From positions 62,001-126,000 of the forward strand of contig NZ_JAFFIX010000013.1 in NCBI RefSeq assembly GCF_016916835.1: a DNA stretch of 64,000 bases, in the 5' to 3' direction. The stretch comes from Actinacidiphila bryophytorum (GTDB lineage: Bacteria; Actinomycetota; Actinomycetes; Streptomycetales; Streptomycetaceae). Position 1 is the first letter of the stretch, and each line of letters begins with the position of its first letter. The notes beneath the pieces were generated by a model. It ran no database searches and was not told the DNA's origin. It was given only the letters and a program-made list of their open reading frames with translations. Shown here in pieces: positions 41,104 through 51,100 of this stretch. Position numbers and translations under genes: made by a program.

Positions 41104-41466
41104 ATGGCCGAGTCGATCACCTGCCGCCGAGTCTACGAGGACCCGACGCCGCAGGACGGTACGCGGGTGCTGGTGGACCGGGTCTGGCCGCGCGGGATGC
41201 GCAAGGATGACGCGCACCTGGACGAGTGGCTGCGGGACGTGGCGCCCTCGACCGACCTGCGCCGCTGGTACGGCCACGAGCCGGAGCGCTTCCCCGAATT
41301 CCGCCGCCGCTACCATGCCGAGCTGCGCGACTCCGAGCACCGCACCGCCGCCGAGCACCTGCGCGACCTCGCCGGCCGGGGGCGGCTGACGCTGCTCACC
41401 GCGACCAAGGACCTGGACCGCAGCCAGGCCGCGGTGCTGGCCGGCTGGCTGAGCGACGAGCACTAG
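41104..41466 (+). CDS. DUF488 family protein
   Basis: This 120-residue protein has the DUF488 signature RVYEDPTPQDGTRVLVDRVWPRGMRKDDAHLDEWLRDVAPSTDLRRWYGHEPERFPEFRRRYHAEL, followed by LTLLTATKDLDRSQAAVLAGWL. The family is widespread and uncharacterised. In-frame GTGs at 41092 and 41098 are alternative starts; I chose the ATG at 41104. An AGGGAAAGG site lies upstream. Confidence 0.85.
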   Translation: MAESITCRRVYEDPTPQDGTRVLVDRVWPRGMRKDDAHLDEWLRDVAPSTDLRRWYGHEPERFPEFRRRYHAELRDSEHRTAAEHLRDLAGRGRLTLLTATKDLDRSQAAVLAGWLSDEH

Positions 41467-41503
41467 GCAGCCACCGCACGAGGCCGGACCTCACGCTCGG
41501 CCC

Positions 41504-42709
41504 TCAGTCGCCCGTCCGCGGCGGCACCCGCACCACCAGCACTGCCACGTCGTCGTCGAAGACCTGGCCGTGGTTGGCGATGACCTCGTCGCACAGCACG
41601 TCGAGCGGCGCCCCGGCGAGCCTCCCGGCCTGCTCGGCGAGTGCCCGCAGGCCCTCGTCGATGTCCCGGTCGCGGCGTTCGACCAGCCCGTCGGTGAACA
41701 GCAGCAGGGTGCTGCCCGGCGGCAGCATGTGCTCGTGGTCCGGGCGCGGCAGCCGGGGGTCGACGCCGACCGGGATGCCGTGCCGGGGCGGCGCGAGGTA
41801 GCCGGCGGTGCCGTCCTGGTGGATGAGCAGCGGCGGCGGGTGCCCGGCGTTGGTCCAGCGGAAGAGGTACTCGCCGGGGCGGCTCTCCTCCAGGCGGCCC
41901 AGCACCAGGGTGGCCGCGGGCGGGTCGTCGAGGGTGCCGACGACGTCGTCCAGCTTGGAGACGATCACCCCGGGCGGCCCGCCCCGGTCGTGGGCGAGGG
42001 CGCGCAGCATGTTGCGGAACTGGCCCATGACGGGGGCGACCCCGGGGTCGTGCCCGGTGACGTCGCCGACGATGACGCAGGGCACGCCGTCGGGCAGTAC
42101 CAGGACGTCGTACCAGTCGCCGCCGAGCTTGGGCAGCTCGGAGGCCGGCTGGTAGCGCGCCCGCACCTCGACGGGGCCGAGGTCGGGCAGGTCGGGCAGC
42201 ATGCGGCGCTGGAACTGCTCGGTGGTGTACTTCAGCCGCTCGTAGAGCCTGGCGTTCTCGATGCTGACGCCCGCGGCGCTGGCCAGCGCGGTCAGCAGCG
42301 TCTCGTCGTCGTCGGTGAAGGCCGTGCCGTCCTTCTTGCCCGACAGGCACAGGTTGCCGTAGACGGTGCCGCGGACGGTCAGCGGTACGCCCAGCACCTC
42401 GCGGTCCACCGGGTGGCCGGGCGGTGCGTCCGACGGCTGCTCGTGTGCGCCGACCGTGATCAGGTCGACGACGGCGCCGTCCTCGCCGAGCAGCCCGAGG
42501 GTGCCGCTGCGGGCGTCGATCAGCTCGGTGCCCGCCCTGACGATGTGGTGCAGCACGCTGCGCATGTCCATGTCGGCGCTGATGGCCACGACGGCCTCCA
42601 GCAGCCGGCGCTGCCGGCGCTGGCCCGCGGTGAGCCGGCGCAGCTGCTCCTCCAGCTCGGCCGTCGGCGCGTCCCGGCGCGGGCCTGCGTGCCCGGTGTC
42701 ATCGGCCAT
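41504..42709 (-). CDS. GAF-domain SpoIIE/PP2C-type serine phosphatase
   Basis: This 401-residue protein has a short coiled region (residues 15-40), a GAF domain (about 45-180, LLEAVVAISADMDMRSVLHHIVRAGTELIDARSGTLGLLG) and a SpoIIE-type PP2C phosphatase domain (about 190-395). The metal-binding Asp residues are in GGDWYDVLVLPDG, VGDVTGHDPG, LLFTDGLVERRD and FDDDVAVLVVRV. It most likely dephosphorylates an anti-sigma factor antagonist in a stress or development switch. The ATG has GGAGGTG upstream. No partner anti-sigma gene is adjacent. Confidence 0.93.
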   Translation of the reverse strand: MADDTGHAGPRRDAPTAELEEQLRRLTAGQRRQRRLLEAVVAISADMDMRSVLHHIVRAGTELIDARSGTLGLLGEDGAVVDLITVGAHEQPSDAPPGHPVDREVLGVPLTVRGTVYGNLCLSGKKDGTAFTDDDETLLTALASAAGVSIENARLYERLKYTTEQFQRRMLPDLPDLGPVEVRARYQPASELPKLGGDWYDVLVLPDGVPCVIVGDVTGHDPGVAPVMGQFRNMLRALAHDRGGPPGVIVSKLDDVVGTLDDPPAATLVLGRLEESRPGEYLFRWTNAGHPPPLLIHQDGTAGYLAPPRHGIPVGVDPRLPRPDHEHMLPPGSTLLLFTDGLVERRDRDIDEGLRALAEQAGRLAGAPLDVLCDEVIANHGQVFDDDVAVLVVRVPPRTGD

Positions 42710-42768
42710 GCCCGCACCTCCTCACCTGACGCCGGCCGCCCGGCCCCGGAAAGCCCTGCCGCCGGGGG

Positions 42769-43203
42769 TCACCAGGCGTAGATCCGCGCCATGATCTCCT
42801 GCCGGTCCGTGGCGTGCGGCCCGGGGTAGGCGATGACCAGGGGCAGTGCGTCGGGGTCGCGGCCCTCGACCACCGTGACGCCGTCACCGGTCTCCCTGGA
42901 GGCGATGTGGGCGTCGCGCTCCTTGAGCAGCCGCTCGCACCGCTGGAGGTCCTCGGAGCTGTCGGCGGTCCAGATCACGTACTGCACGCCGATCGCGCCC
43001 AGCGGGTGCTCGCTGCCGGCGCCCATGACGCGCAGGTAGACCTGCGTGTCGTCGGTGCCGACCAGCAGCACGGCCGTGGAGGTGCGGACCGCGACCCGCA
43101 TCAGCAGCAGCTCCTGGTAGAAGTCCGCCGACCGGTCGAGGTCGCGGACGAAGACCACCACGGAGGCCAGCTTCGGCCCGCGGCCGGCCGCATCCGATCC
43201 CAT
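42769..43203 (-). CDS. VOC family protein
   Basis: This 144-residue protein contains one glyoxalase-like module pair: KLASVVVFVRDLDRSADFYQELLLMRVAVRTSTAVLLVGTDDTQVYLRVMG and GAIGVQYVIWTADSSEDLQRCERLLKERD. It ends ALPLVIAYPGPHATDRQEIMARIYAW. The usual metal-ligand Glu near the end is not obvious. The function is unknown. It lies 59 bp upstream of the phosphatase gene on the same strand and may be co-transcribed. Confidence 0.75.
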   Translation of the reverse strand: MGSDAAGRGPKLASVVVFVRDLDRSADFYQELLLMRVAVRTSTAVLLVGTDDTQVYLRVMGAGSEHPLGAIGVQYVIWTADSSEDLQRCERLLKERDAHIASRETGDGVTVVEGRDPDALPLVIAYPGPHATDRQEIMARIYAW

Positions 43204-43423
43204 GCAGAGCCCCTTGTCCGCTCACCGCCGGAAATCCTCCTCCTCACGCTACAGGCCACCGCAAGCGGGCGCTCGGTACGGCGGCCGCGCCGCGTCGCGG
43301 GACGGCGGGCGGGCCGCGGGCGGTCGCGGGCGGCGTTACCGTCGGTGCTGTGGGGGACGTACGTGGCACGCCCTGCCGGGTCGTCTGCGCCCGGCCGGCC
43401 GCACTGCTGATGGGGAGCCGCTC

Positions 43424-44041
43424 ATGACCGCACTGTCCACGACCACACCGCGGGACCTGCTGATCGTCGCCATGGATGTGCAGTCGAACCGGCCGGTGGA
43501 GGCGGGCGACCTGTCGCTGGCCCTGGCGGGCGCCGAGCTGGTCGACCTGCTGGGCGAGGGCCTGGTGTCGCTGGACGGCGACCTGCTGGTGCCGGGTGTG
43601 GGGCGCACGCCCGGCGACGAGCTGCTGGCCGAGGCCGCGGCGGCGCTGGTGCGGCAGCTGCCGTACGAGTCGGTCGAGGACTGGCTGTGGCGCAGGGGCA
43701 AGGCGCTGTCGGGGGCGTATCTGGCCGTGATGGAGTCCGACGGGCAGGTCTCCCGCCGGCGGCGGAAGCTGCTGCCGGGCCGCCCGGGTCCCGCGGAGCT
43801 GACCGACACCCCGGCCAGGCGGCGTGCCGCGGAGCGCTGGGAGTCGGGCGAGCCGGTGCTCGCGGCGCTGGCGGCGACGCTGGGCATCCGTGAGGACGCG
43901 GCGCAGACCAGGGCGATCGGTGACGAGGCGGTGGTGGCGGTGCTGGCGACGGTCGGCGACGCGGTCACCGAGCTGGACGCGGTCAGGCAGCGCCGGGAGA
44001 TCGAGCAGGCCGCCTTCGACAACGTCTGGCGCGGCGAATAG
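43424..44041 (+). CDS. GPP34 (Golgi phosphoprotein 3-like) family protein
   Basis: This 205-residue protein begins with a GOLPH3/GPP34-like domain: TPRDLLIVAMDVQSNRPVEAGDLSLALAGAELVDLLGEGLVSLDGDLLVPG. It continues with ALVRQLPYESVEDWLWRRGKALSGAYLAVMESDGQVSRRRRKLL. The RRRRK patch is in the region that binds phosphoinositide in eukaryotic homologues. Actinobacteria have many copies of unknown role. I chose the ATG at 43424 for its GGGAG site. Confidence 0.85.
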   Translation: MTALSTTTPRDLLIVAMDVQSNRPVEAGDLSLALAGAELVDLLGEGLVSLDGDLLVPGVGRTPGDELLAEAAAALVRQLPYESVEDWLWRRGKALSGAYLAVMESDGQVSRRRRKLLPGRPGPAELTDTPARRRAAERWESGEPVLAALAATLGIREDAAQTRAIGDEAVVAVLATVGDAVTELDAVRQRREIEQAAFDNVWRGE

Positions 44042-44056
44042 GCGGCGAGCAGTACG

Positions 44057-44092
44057 GAGCCGGGTCCCGCCGTGTGCGGCGGGACCCGGCTC
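44057..44092. terminator. Bidirectional hairpin terminator
   Basis: Perfect 16-bp arms (44057-44072 and 44077-44092) with a TGTG loop lie between the convergent stops of the GPP34-like gene and the GH92 operon. Confidence 0.85.
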
Positions 44093-44102
44093 GTGCGCTG
44101 CG

Positions 44103-47100
44103 TCAGCTGTGGGCCAGCAGCTCCACCTCCGCGATCGAGGTGGTGTCCTGGTCACCGTTGTTGGCGGTCACCACCAGCCGGTAGGAGGTGTACGCGCCGG
44201 GGTGGGCGATCTCGAACGGCCGGGTCTGCAGCCGGTCGGTGAAGGCCTGGCCGCTCCTGGTGTCGAGGGTCCGCCAGTGCACGCCGTCGGTGGAGCCCTG
44301 GAGCTGCCAGCTCTTCGGGTCGCGGGCGGCGGCGGTGCTGCCCGAGGTGAGGGTGTAGAAGGTCGCCTTCTTGCCCGTGGCCGCCTTGCCGTCGCTACCG
44401 GTGTAGGCGTACGTGACGGCGGGGGTGGCGCCGGGCAGGTTCACCTGGGTGGCGGAGGTGTTGTCGAACAGGCCGGCGACGTCCGTGCCGTCGGCGGCGC
44501 TGCCCGCACCGAGGCCCGTGCCCGTGGTGTCGGCGAGCGGGGCGGGCGTGCTGCCCGCGGGGGTCAGGGACGGCGGCAGGGCGTTCTTGCCGGTGCCCCA
44601 CGCCGACGGCTTGGCGCCCATGGTGAAGTCGAGCACCGCGCCGGCCGACAGCTGGGCCTGCGTGAGGTAGACCTTGTCCCAGCTCTTGCCGTTGACCTTG
44701 AGCGACTGCACGTAGACGTTGCTGCGGCTGTTGTTGCGGGCGTTGACGACGATGTCGCGGCCGTTGTCGAGGTGGACGGTGGCCTTGGTGAACAGCGGCG
44801 AGCCGATCACGTAGTTGTCGTTGCCGACCTGCAGCGGGTAGATGCCGAGCGCGCTGAAGACCTGCCAGGTGGCGGTGGCACCGTTGTCCTCGTCACCCGG
44901 GTAGCCCTGGCCGATCGAGCTGCCGGTGAACAGCCGCTGCTGGATCTCGCGGACGGCGGCCTGCGTCTTGGCGGGCGCACCGGCGTAGTCGTACATGTAG
45001 GGGATGCCGAACGAGGGCTGGTTGCTCATGCCCAGTTCGCCCATCCGGACGTCGCGGGCCTCCAGCATCTCGTGGATGGTGCCGCCGTAGCCGCCCGCGT
45101 CGCCGTCGGCGGTCTCCTGGGTACCGAAGAAGGCGTCGAGCTTCTTCTCCAGGCCCTTCTGGCCGCCGTAGAGCGCGGCGAGGCCGTTCGGGTCCTGCGG
45201 GACGGTGAAGGCGTAGTTCCAGGCGTTGGTCTCGGTGTACTCGTTGCCCCACTGCTGCGGGTCGTAGGAGGCGTCCGGGACGCGCCAGGAGCCGTCGGCC
45301 TTGCGGCCCTCGAAGAAGCCGACACCCGGGTTGAACAAGGTGGTGTAGTTCTGGGCGCGGCCCAGGAAGTACGCCGACTCCTCCTGGTAGCGGTCGCGGT
45401 CGGCCACGGAGGTGTGCGGGGCCTTGGCGAGCCGGGCGGCCATCATGCCGATGCCGTAGTCGTTGATGTAGCCGTCGAGCGACCACGAGACGCTGCCGTC
45501 GACGGAGGTGCTGGTGTAGCCGTTGAAGACCGAGGTGCTCAGGCCCTTGCGGCCGACGCCGCCGGCGGTCGGGACGACGGTGGCGTTCTTGACGGCCGCC
45601 TCGTAGGCCGCTTTGGCGTCGAAGTTGTCGACGCCCTTGGCGAAGGCGTCGGCGAAGGCCACGTCGGAGCTGGTGCCGGTCATCAGGTCGGCGTAGCCCG
45701 GCGAGGACCAGCGGGCGGTCCAGCCGCCGTCCTTGTACTGCTGCACGAAGCCGTCGGCGAGTTCACCGGCGGTGTCGGACTCCAGCAGGGAGTAGGCGGG
45801 CCACTCGCTGCGGTAGGTGTCCCAGAAGCCGTTGTTGACGTACACCTTGCCGTCGACGATCTTCGCGCCGGTCTGGGTGGGTGTGCTGGGGCCGGTGGCC
45901 GGGGAGAAGGGGCTGGCGTACCGGTAGACCGGCTTGGCGGCCGTACCGGTGTTCTCCGCACCGGAGTTGGGGTACAGGTTCATCCGGTACAGGTTCGAGT
46001 ACAGCGTGGTGAGCTGGTCGTCGCTGGCGCCCTGGACCTCGACCTTGCCGAGCTTGGCGTTCCACTGGCGCTCGGCGCTCTTCTTGACCGCGTCGAAGGA
46101 CGTGCCTGCGGGGATCTCCAGGTCCAGGTTCTTCTTCGCCTGGTCGGCGCTGATGAAGGAGGTGGCGATCCGCATCGTCACCGTCCTGGAGCCCGAGGTG
46201 TCGAACTGGGCGTAGCCGGTGACGTTGTCGCGGCCCTGCCCGGTGACCTTGGCGGCCGTGCCGGGGGCGCGGTCGAACTCGCCGTGCACGTACATCCGGG
46301 TCGCGGCCTCGCCGCCGCCGGTGTTGACGTCGGAGTAGCCGTCCAGGGTGCCTGCGGCCGCGTCGAAGCTGAGGCCGCCGCTGTTGTTGACGTTGTCGAA
46401 GAGCAGGTCACCGGTGTCGCCGGGGAAGGTGAAGCGGAATTCGGCGGCGTGGTCGGTGGGTGCGATCTCGGCCTTGATGCCGTTGGTGAAGGTGACGCCG
46501 TAGTAGTGCGGCTGGGCCACCTCGTTGTTGTGCTCGAAGGCCAGCGCGCGCTTGCCGCGGTTCAGGTCGGGGGTGCCGGCCGCCGCGGACGGCATCACCT
46601 GGAAGGTGTCGCGGTCCCCCATCCACGGGCTGGGCTCGTGGCTGATGCCGAGCGCCTGGAGCGTGGGCAGGTTGTCGGCGTTGTTCTGGGCCGCGTAGCT
46701 GTACTCCCAGCTGGTCGAGCCCGCGTCGGTGACCGGCGTGAAGAAGTTGAAGCCGTTCGGCACGGCCGTCAGCGGCAGGTTGTTGCCGCGGGAGAAGGAG
46801 CCGGAGGCGTTGGTGCCGCGCCGGGTGTCGACGTGCTCGGCGTAGCTCGCCGAACGGTCGCGGGCCGGCGCGCTGCCGATGACCAGGTCGTCGATCCAGC
46901 CCTTGAACTGGGTGTTCGCACCTGCTGCCGCGCTGCCTGCCGGGTTGTCGTAGCCGAGCAGAATGCGGTCGATCGTCTTGCCGGCTGCGGCCTTGCCGAT
47001 GTCGGCGGCGACGGCGTTCCACTGCGAGGCGTAGAGGATCTTGGCGGCGCCCTGCCCGTTCGGGGTCAGCGGGACGCCGTTCTGGTCCTGCGCCGGGGTG

Positions 47101-48071
47101 CGCAGCCTGCTGAGGTAGCTGCCGTCGGTGAAGTGCAGGTCGATCGAGGCGTACGTGCTCGGGTAGGCCAGGTCGCCGCCGGTCAGCTCGGGGAAGATGT
47201 CGTACGACAGCTGCGTGTCGCGCTTCACCGGGATGTGCACGTCGTAGAGCTTGTTGTACGCGTGCACGGCGCCGGCCTGGGTGTGGCTGCCCGCGTACTC
47301 CAGGGCCTTCAGACCGCTGAAGCCGACGCTGGGCTTGACGTTGGGACCCGAGGAGGGACCCGCCCCGATCTCGGTGGTCATGCCGGAGACGGGCGGCGGC
47401 GGCGCGGAGCCGTCGGACAGGATCAGGTCGGCGAGCTGGACGATGTTGCCGCTGGTGTTCGCGGTGACGTTCAGCCGGTAGTAGCGGTACGCGCCGGGGT
47501 TCGCGACGTCGTAGATGTTGCTCTTGAACCGGCCGCTGAACTTCACCCCGCTGCGGGTGTCGACGGTGGTCCAGTCGGTGCCGTCGGCCGAGCCCTGGAG
47601 GGTGAAGTCCCTCGGGTCGCGCTCAGGCGAGTCGTTCGCCGAGGTGAGCGCGTACTTCTTGACCGTCACGTCCGCGGACAGCTGGTACTGCACCCAGCCG
47701 GTGCTGGCGAAGGTCAGCCACTTGGTGTTGGGGTCCTCGTCTGCGGCGTTCTTGGCGATCTCGTTCGGCGGGTTGTCGGAACTGGCCGTGACCGCGGCGA
47801 TCGAGTCCTTGATGCTGCCGGCGAGCACCGGCAGGGTGCCCGCGGTGACCCCGGAGACCTCCGGGTCGCCCTTGGCGTCGGTCTCTGCGGTGTCGGTCCA
47901 GGTCGGCTGCTTGTCGCCGGACTCGAAGGACGTCGTGAAGGCGGGGGCGCCGCCGCCCGGCCCCGTGGTGTCCGCGTGCGCGAGCACGGCCGCGGGCACG
48001 GTCAGGGCCATCGAGACCGCACCTGCCAGCGCGGTTCTGGTGAGGGTGCGGCGCAGTGGGCCACGTCTCAT
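44103..48071 (-). CDS. Secreted GH92 alpha-mannosidase with terminal F5/8C domains
   Basis: This 1322-residue exported protein has a signal (1-33) and an N-terminal discoidin (F5/8C) region (about 85-200: ITASSDN-type start, WLTFASTGWVQYQLSADVTVKKYALTS). A beta-sandwich region runs to about 400. The GH92 domain contains VNNGFWDTYRSEWPAYSLL, SYDPQQWGNEYTETNAWNYAF and GYPGDEDNGATATWQVFSALGIYPL. A second F5/8C domain forms the C-terminus (DPKSWQLQGSTDGVHWRTLDTRSG). GH92 enzymes are calcium-dependent exo-alpha-mannosidases acting on N-glycans, yeast mannan or mannose phosphodiesters. It is the second gene of an operon with the other GH92, 47 bp downstream. Confidence 0.92.
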   Translation of the reverse strand: MRRGPLRRTLTRTALAGAVSMALTVPAAVLAHADTTGPGGGAPAFTTSFESGDKQPTWTDTAETDAKGDPEVSGVTAGTLPVLAGSIKDSIAAVTASSDNPPNEIAKNAADEDPNTKWLTFASTGWVQYQLSADVTVKKYALTSANDSPERDPRDFTLQGSADGTDWTTVDTRSGVKFSGRFKSNIYDVANPGAYRYYRLNVTANTSGNIVQLADLILSDGSAPPPPVSGMTTEIGAGPSSGPNVKPSVGFSGLKALEYAGSHTQAGAVHAYNKLYDVHIPVKRDTQLSYDIFPELTGGDLAYPSTYASIDLHFTDGSYLSRLRTPAQDQNGVPLTPNGQGAAKILYASQWNAVAADIGKAAAGKTIDRILLGYDNPAGSAAAGANTQFKGWIDDLVIGSAPARDRSASYAEHVDTRRGTNASGSFSRGNNLPLTAVPNGFNFFTPVTDAGSTSWEYSYAAQNNADNLPTLQALGISHEPSPWMGDRDTFQVMPSAAAGTPDLNRGKRALAFEHNNEVAQPHYYGVTFTNGIKAEIAPTDHAAEFRFTFPGDTGDLLFDNVNNSGGLSFDAAAGTLDGYSDVNTGGGEAATRMYVHGEFDRAPGTAAKVTGQGRDNVTGYAQFDTSGSRTVTMRIATSFISADQAKKNLDLEIPAGTSFDAVKKSAERQWNAKLGKVEVQGASDDQLTTLYSNLYRMNLYPNSGAENTGTAAKPVYRYASPFSPATGPSTPTQTGAKIVDGKVYVNNGFWDTYRSEWPAYSLLESDTAGELADGFVQQYKDGGWTARWSSPGYADLMTGTSSDVAFADAFAKGVDNFDAKAAYEAAVKNATVVPTAGGVGRKGLSTSVFNGYTSTSVDGSVSWSLDGYINDYGIGMMAARLAKAPHTSVADRDRYQEESAYFLGRAQNYTTLFNPGVGFFEGRKADGSWRVPDASYDPQQWGNEYTETNAWNYAFTVPQDPNGLAALYGGQKGLEKKLDAFFGTQETADGDAGGYGGTIHEMLEARDVRMGELGMSNQPSFGIPYMYDYAGAPAKTQAAVREIQQRLFTGSSIGQGYPGDEDNGATATWQVFSALGIYPLQVGNDNYVIGSPLFTKATVHLDNGRDIVVNARNNSRSNVYVQSLKVNGKSWDKVYLTQAQLSAGAVLDFTMGAKPSAWGTGKNALPPSLTPAGSTPAPLADTTGTGLGAGSAADGTDVAGLFDNTSATQVNLPGATPAVTYAYTGSDGKAATGKKATFYTLTSGSTAAARDPKSWQLQGSTDGVHWRTLDTRSGQAFTDRLQTRPFEIAHPGAYTSYRLVVTANNGDQDTTSIAEVELLAHS

Positions 48072-48118
48072 GGGTGTTGCCTTTCTCCTTGCGGCTCCGG
48101 TTTGCTGCTCGGACTGCC

Positions 48119-51100
48119 TCATGCGTCACGCCCGCTGACCGCGTACAGGGCCAGCCGGGTGTCGTCGGGAAGAGTGAGGGAGACCGCGGTCCTGGTGCGG
48201 TCCAGCGGGAGGGCGACGTGCCAGATGCTCACGCCGACCCCGTCGCGGGCGCCGGCGCTGTTGTAGCGGGTGTCGGCGTGGATCGCGGTGTCCTCGCCGA
48301 GCCGGGGGCCGCCCGCCGCCCAGTCGGTGGCGTTCAGCGCGACGTCGGCGGTGGTGCCGTCGGCGTAGTGGACGGTGGCGGTGCCGGACACGTCGCCGTG
48401 GTGGGCGGTGAGCAGCACGTCCAGGGCTGAGTACGTGCGCCGCACCAGCGGCAGGGTCTGGCCGTGGGCGGTGGCGAAGTTGGGCGCGCTGCCCGCGGTG
48501 TCGGGGAAGGCGTAGGCGCGCCCGTCGAGCACGCCCGTGCCCGGTGCGGGCAGCTGCTCGGCGGGGAAGCTGGTGCCGGTGCCGTCGAAGTCCGCGCCGG
48601 TACCGCCCGCGGTGCCGACGCCGTCCACGTCGTACTGCGCCGACAGGTCCTGCGGGCAGGAGCCGGCCGTCCCCTCGCAGGTCGCCGTCGTCACCGAGAC
48701 CTGCACGGTCCTGGTGACGCTGGGGCCGTTCTCCTGGCTGACCTCGACGGTGACCGGGTAGGTGCCGTCGGGTGTGCCCGCGGGTGCGGTGATGTGCACC
48801 GGCACCTCGTGGGTGGCGGGCAGCGTGTTCGACGTGACGGTGAAGGAGCCGGACGTCGGGTCCGCGGTCAGCGGGGCGGGCGCGGTCACCGTGACGGTGC
48901 CGGACGCCTGGCCCGGTGCGGTGAGCACGGCGGAGACCGTCACGTCGGCCGCGGTGCCGCCGCCGAGCACACCCACAGGTGAGGGCGACACCGACGCCGC
49001 GGTACGCCGCTGGGTGTCGCTCGCCGTGTCCAGGGCGGGCGGGGCGTCGGAGGGCGCGGTGCCCCATGCCGAGGGCGAGGCGCCGACGGTGAGCGCGATG
49101 TCCTTGCCGGCCCTGATGTCGCCGGTGGTCAGGTAGGTGTGGGTCAGCTGGTGGCCGCCGAGCCGCGCCGACTGGATGTAGCGGTCCGTCGCGGAGCTGC
49201 CGGGCGCGGTGACGGTGAGGTTGCCGTGCGGGTAGTAGCGCTTGTCGAGGGTGACGTCGACCCGGCTGAACAGCGGTGTCGACAGCCCCCACAGGTCGGT
49301 GCCCGGGGTCATCGGGTAGACGCCGATGGCGGAGAGCACCTGCCAGGCCGACATGGTGCCCAGGTCGTCGTTGCCGGTGACGCCGTTGGGCGCGTCGGTG
49401 AAGAGGGTCAGCGCCGCGTGCACCACGTCGGTGGTCTTCCACGGCTGACCGGTCGACAGATAGGTGTAGGGGGCGCTGAGGTCGGGTTCGTTCTGCGGGT
49501 TGTACTTGTCCTGGTTGTAGTACGAGTACGGGCCGTTGACCCACACGTTGCGGGCGGTGCCCGCGGGGTCGGCGACCAGCTGGTCGTAGGCGAAGAAGGA
49601 GTCGAGCCGGTCGTTGGCGGCCTGGGTGCTGCCGATCAGGCCGACCAGGCCCGGCACGTCCTGCGGGACCAGCCACATGTACTGCCAGGCGGTGCCCTCG
49701 TGGAAGCCGGTGCTCGCGGCCGGGTCCGCCGGGCCGACGAAGCCGCCGTCGGTGTCCCGGGCGCGGAAGAAGCCGGTGCGCGGGTCGAGGATGTTGCGGT
49801 AGTTCTGCCCCCTGGCCAGGTACCGGCGGGCGTCAGCGGTGTGGCCGAGGTCGCGGGCCATGCCGCCGAGCGCCGCGTCGGCGAGCGCGTACTCCAGGGT
49901 CGCCGAAGGACCGTGCTGGAAGTCGTTGTCACCGGGCTTGCCCGGGTGCGCCGGGTCGTACGGCACGTAGCCGCCGGCCAGGTACTCGGCGTCGGCCTGC
50001 CGCCCTGCCGCGGGCGAGGACGCCGGCGGGACGGTGTCGGCGTGCTTCTTCAACGCCCGGTAGGCCTCCTCCTCATGGCCCTTGAGCAGGCCCTGGCGGT
50101 AGGCGTCGACCAGGAAGGGGGTGACCGGGTCGCCGGTCATGATGTTGGTCTCGACGGTGGCGTAGCCCCAGCGCGGCAGGCTGCCGCTCTGCTGCGCGAT
50201 CTTCAGCAGCGACAGCGCCATGTCGCGGGACTCGCGCGGCGCCAGCAGCGACAGCAGCTGCTGCTGGGTGCGGTAGGTGTCCCACAGCGACCAGTTCTGG
50301 TAGTAGACCGCGCCGTCGCCCGCGTGCGCCTTGCCGTCCCAGCCGGTGTAGCGGCCGTCCACGTCGCTGCCGATGTTCGGGGCGAGGAAGGAGCGGTAGA
50401 GCGAGGAGTAGAAGGTGCGCTGCTGCTCGTCGGTGCCGCCCTGCACGCGGATCCCCGACAGCCGGGTCTGCCAGGCCTGCTTGGCGGCGGCAGCGGTGCG
50501 GTCGAAACTGCCGCGGCCCTCGGCGGCGAGGTTGGCGGCGGCGCCGCGGGCGTCCACCCAGGACAGCGAGGTGACCGCGGTGACGCTGCGGTCCTGCGTG
50601 GTGTCGAAGCGGACGTAGGCGCCGCCGAGCCCGGTGGATGTCGAACTGCGGCTGCCCGCGGTGACCTGCGTGCCCTTCCAGGTGCCGTAGGAGGCGAAGG
50701 GGCGGTCGAAGCGGGTCTCGGTGTACACCGTGTACGGCACGGTGTCCTGACAGAAGCCGCTGCCGGTGATGGCGGTGACGACGGTGCGGTCGTCGAGCAC
50801 CGTCACGGTGCTCGACGTGACCTTGTGCAGCGCCTGCCCGGAGTTGAGCAGCACGTTGGCCTGGTCGGTGGCCGGGAAGGTGTAGCGCTGCCAGCCGGTG
50901 CGGTCGGTGGCGCTGAGTTCCGCGGTGATGCCGGTGCCGAGCGCCACCTTGTAGTAGCCCGGCGACGCGCTCTCGTCCGCGTGGCTGAACGGGGCCGCGT
51001 ACTGGGCGTCGTCGGTGGCGGTGACCGCCCCGGTCGTCGGCAGCACCGGCAGGTCGCCGCCGAGTCCGCAGCCGACGCCCGACAGGTGGACGGCGCTGAA

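Noticed and set aside
43824..48266. Open frame of about 1,480 codons on the plus strand opposite a GH92 gene
   Set aside because: It is an antisense artefact of GC bias, with no motif and no ribosome site.
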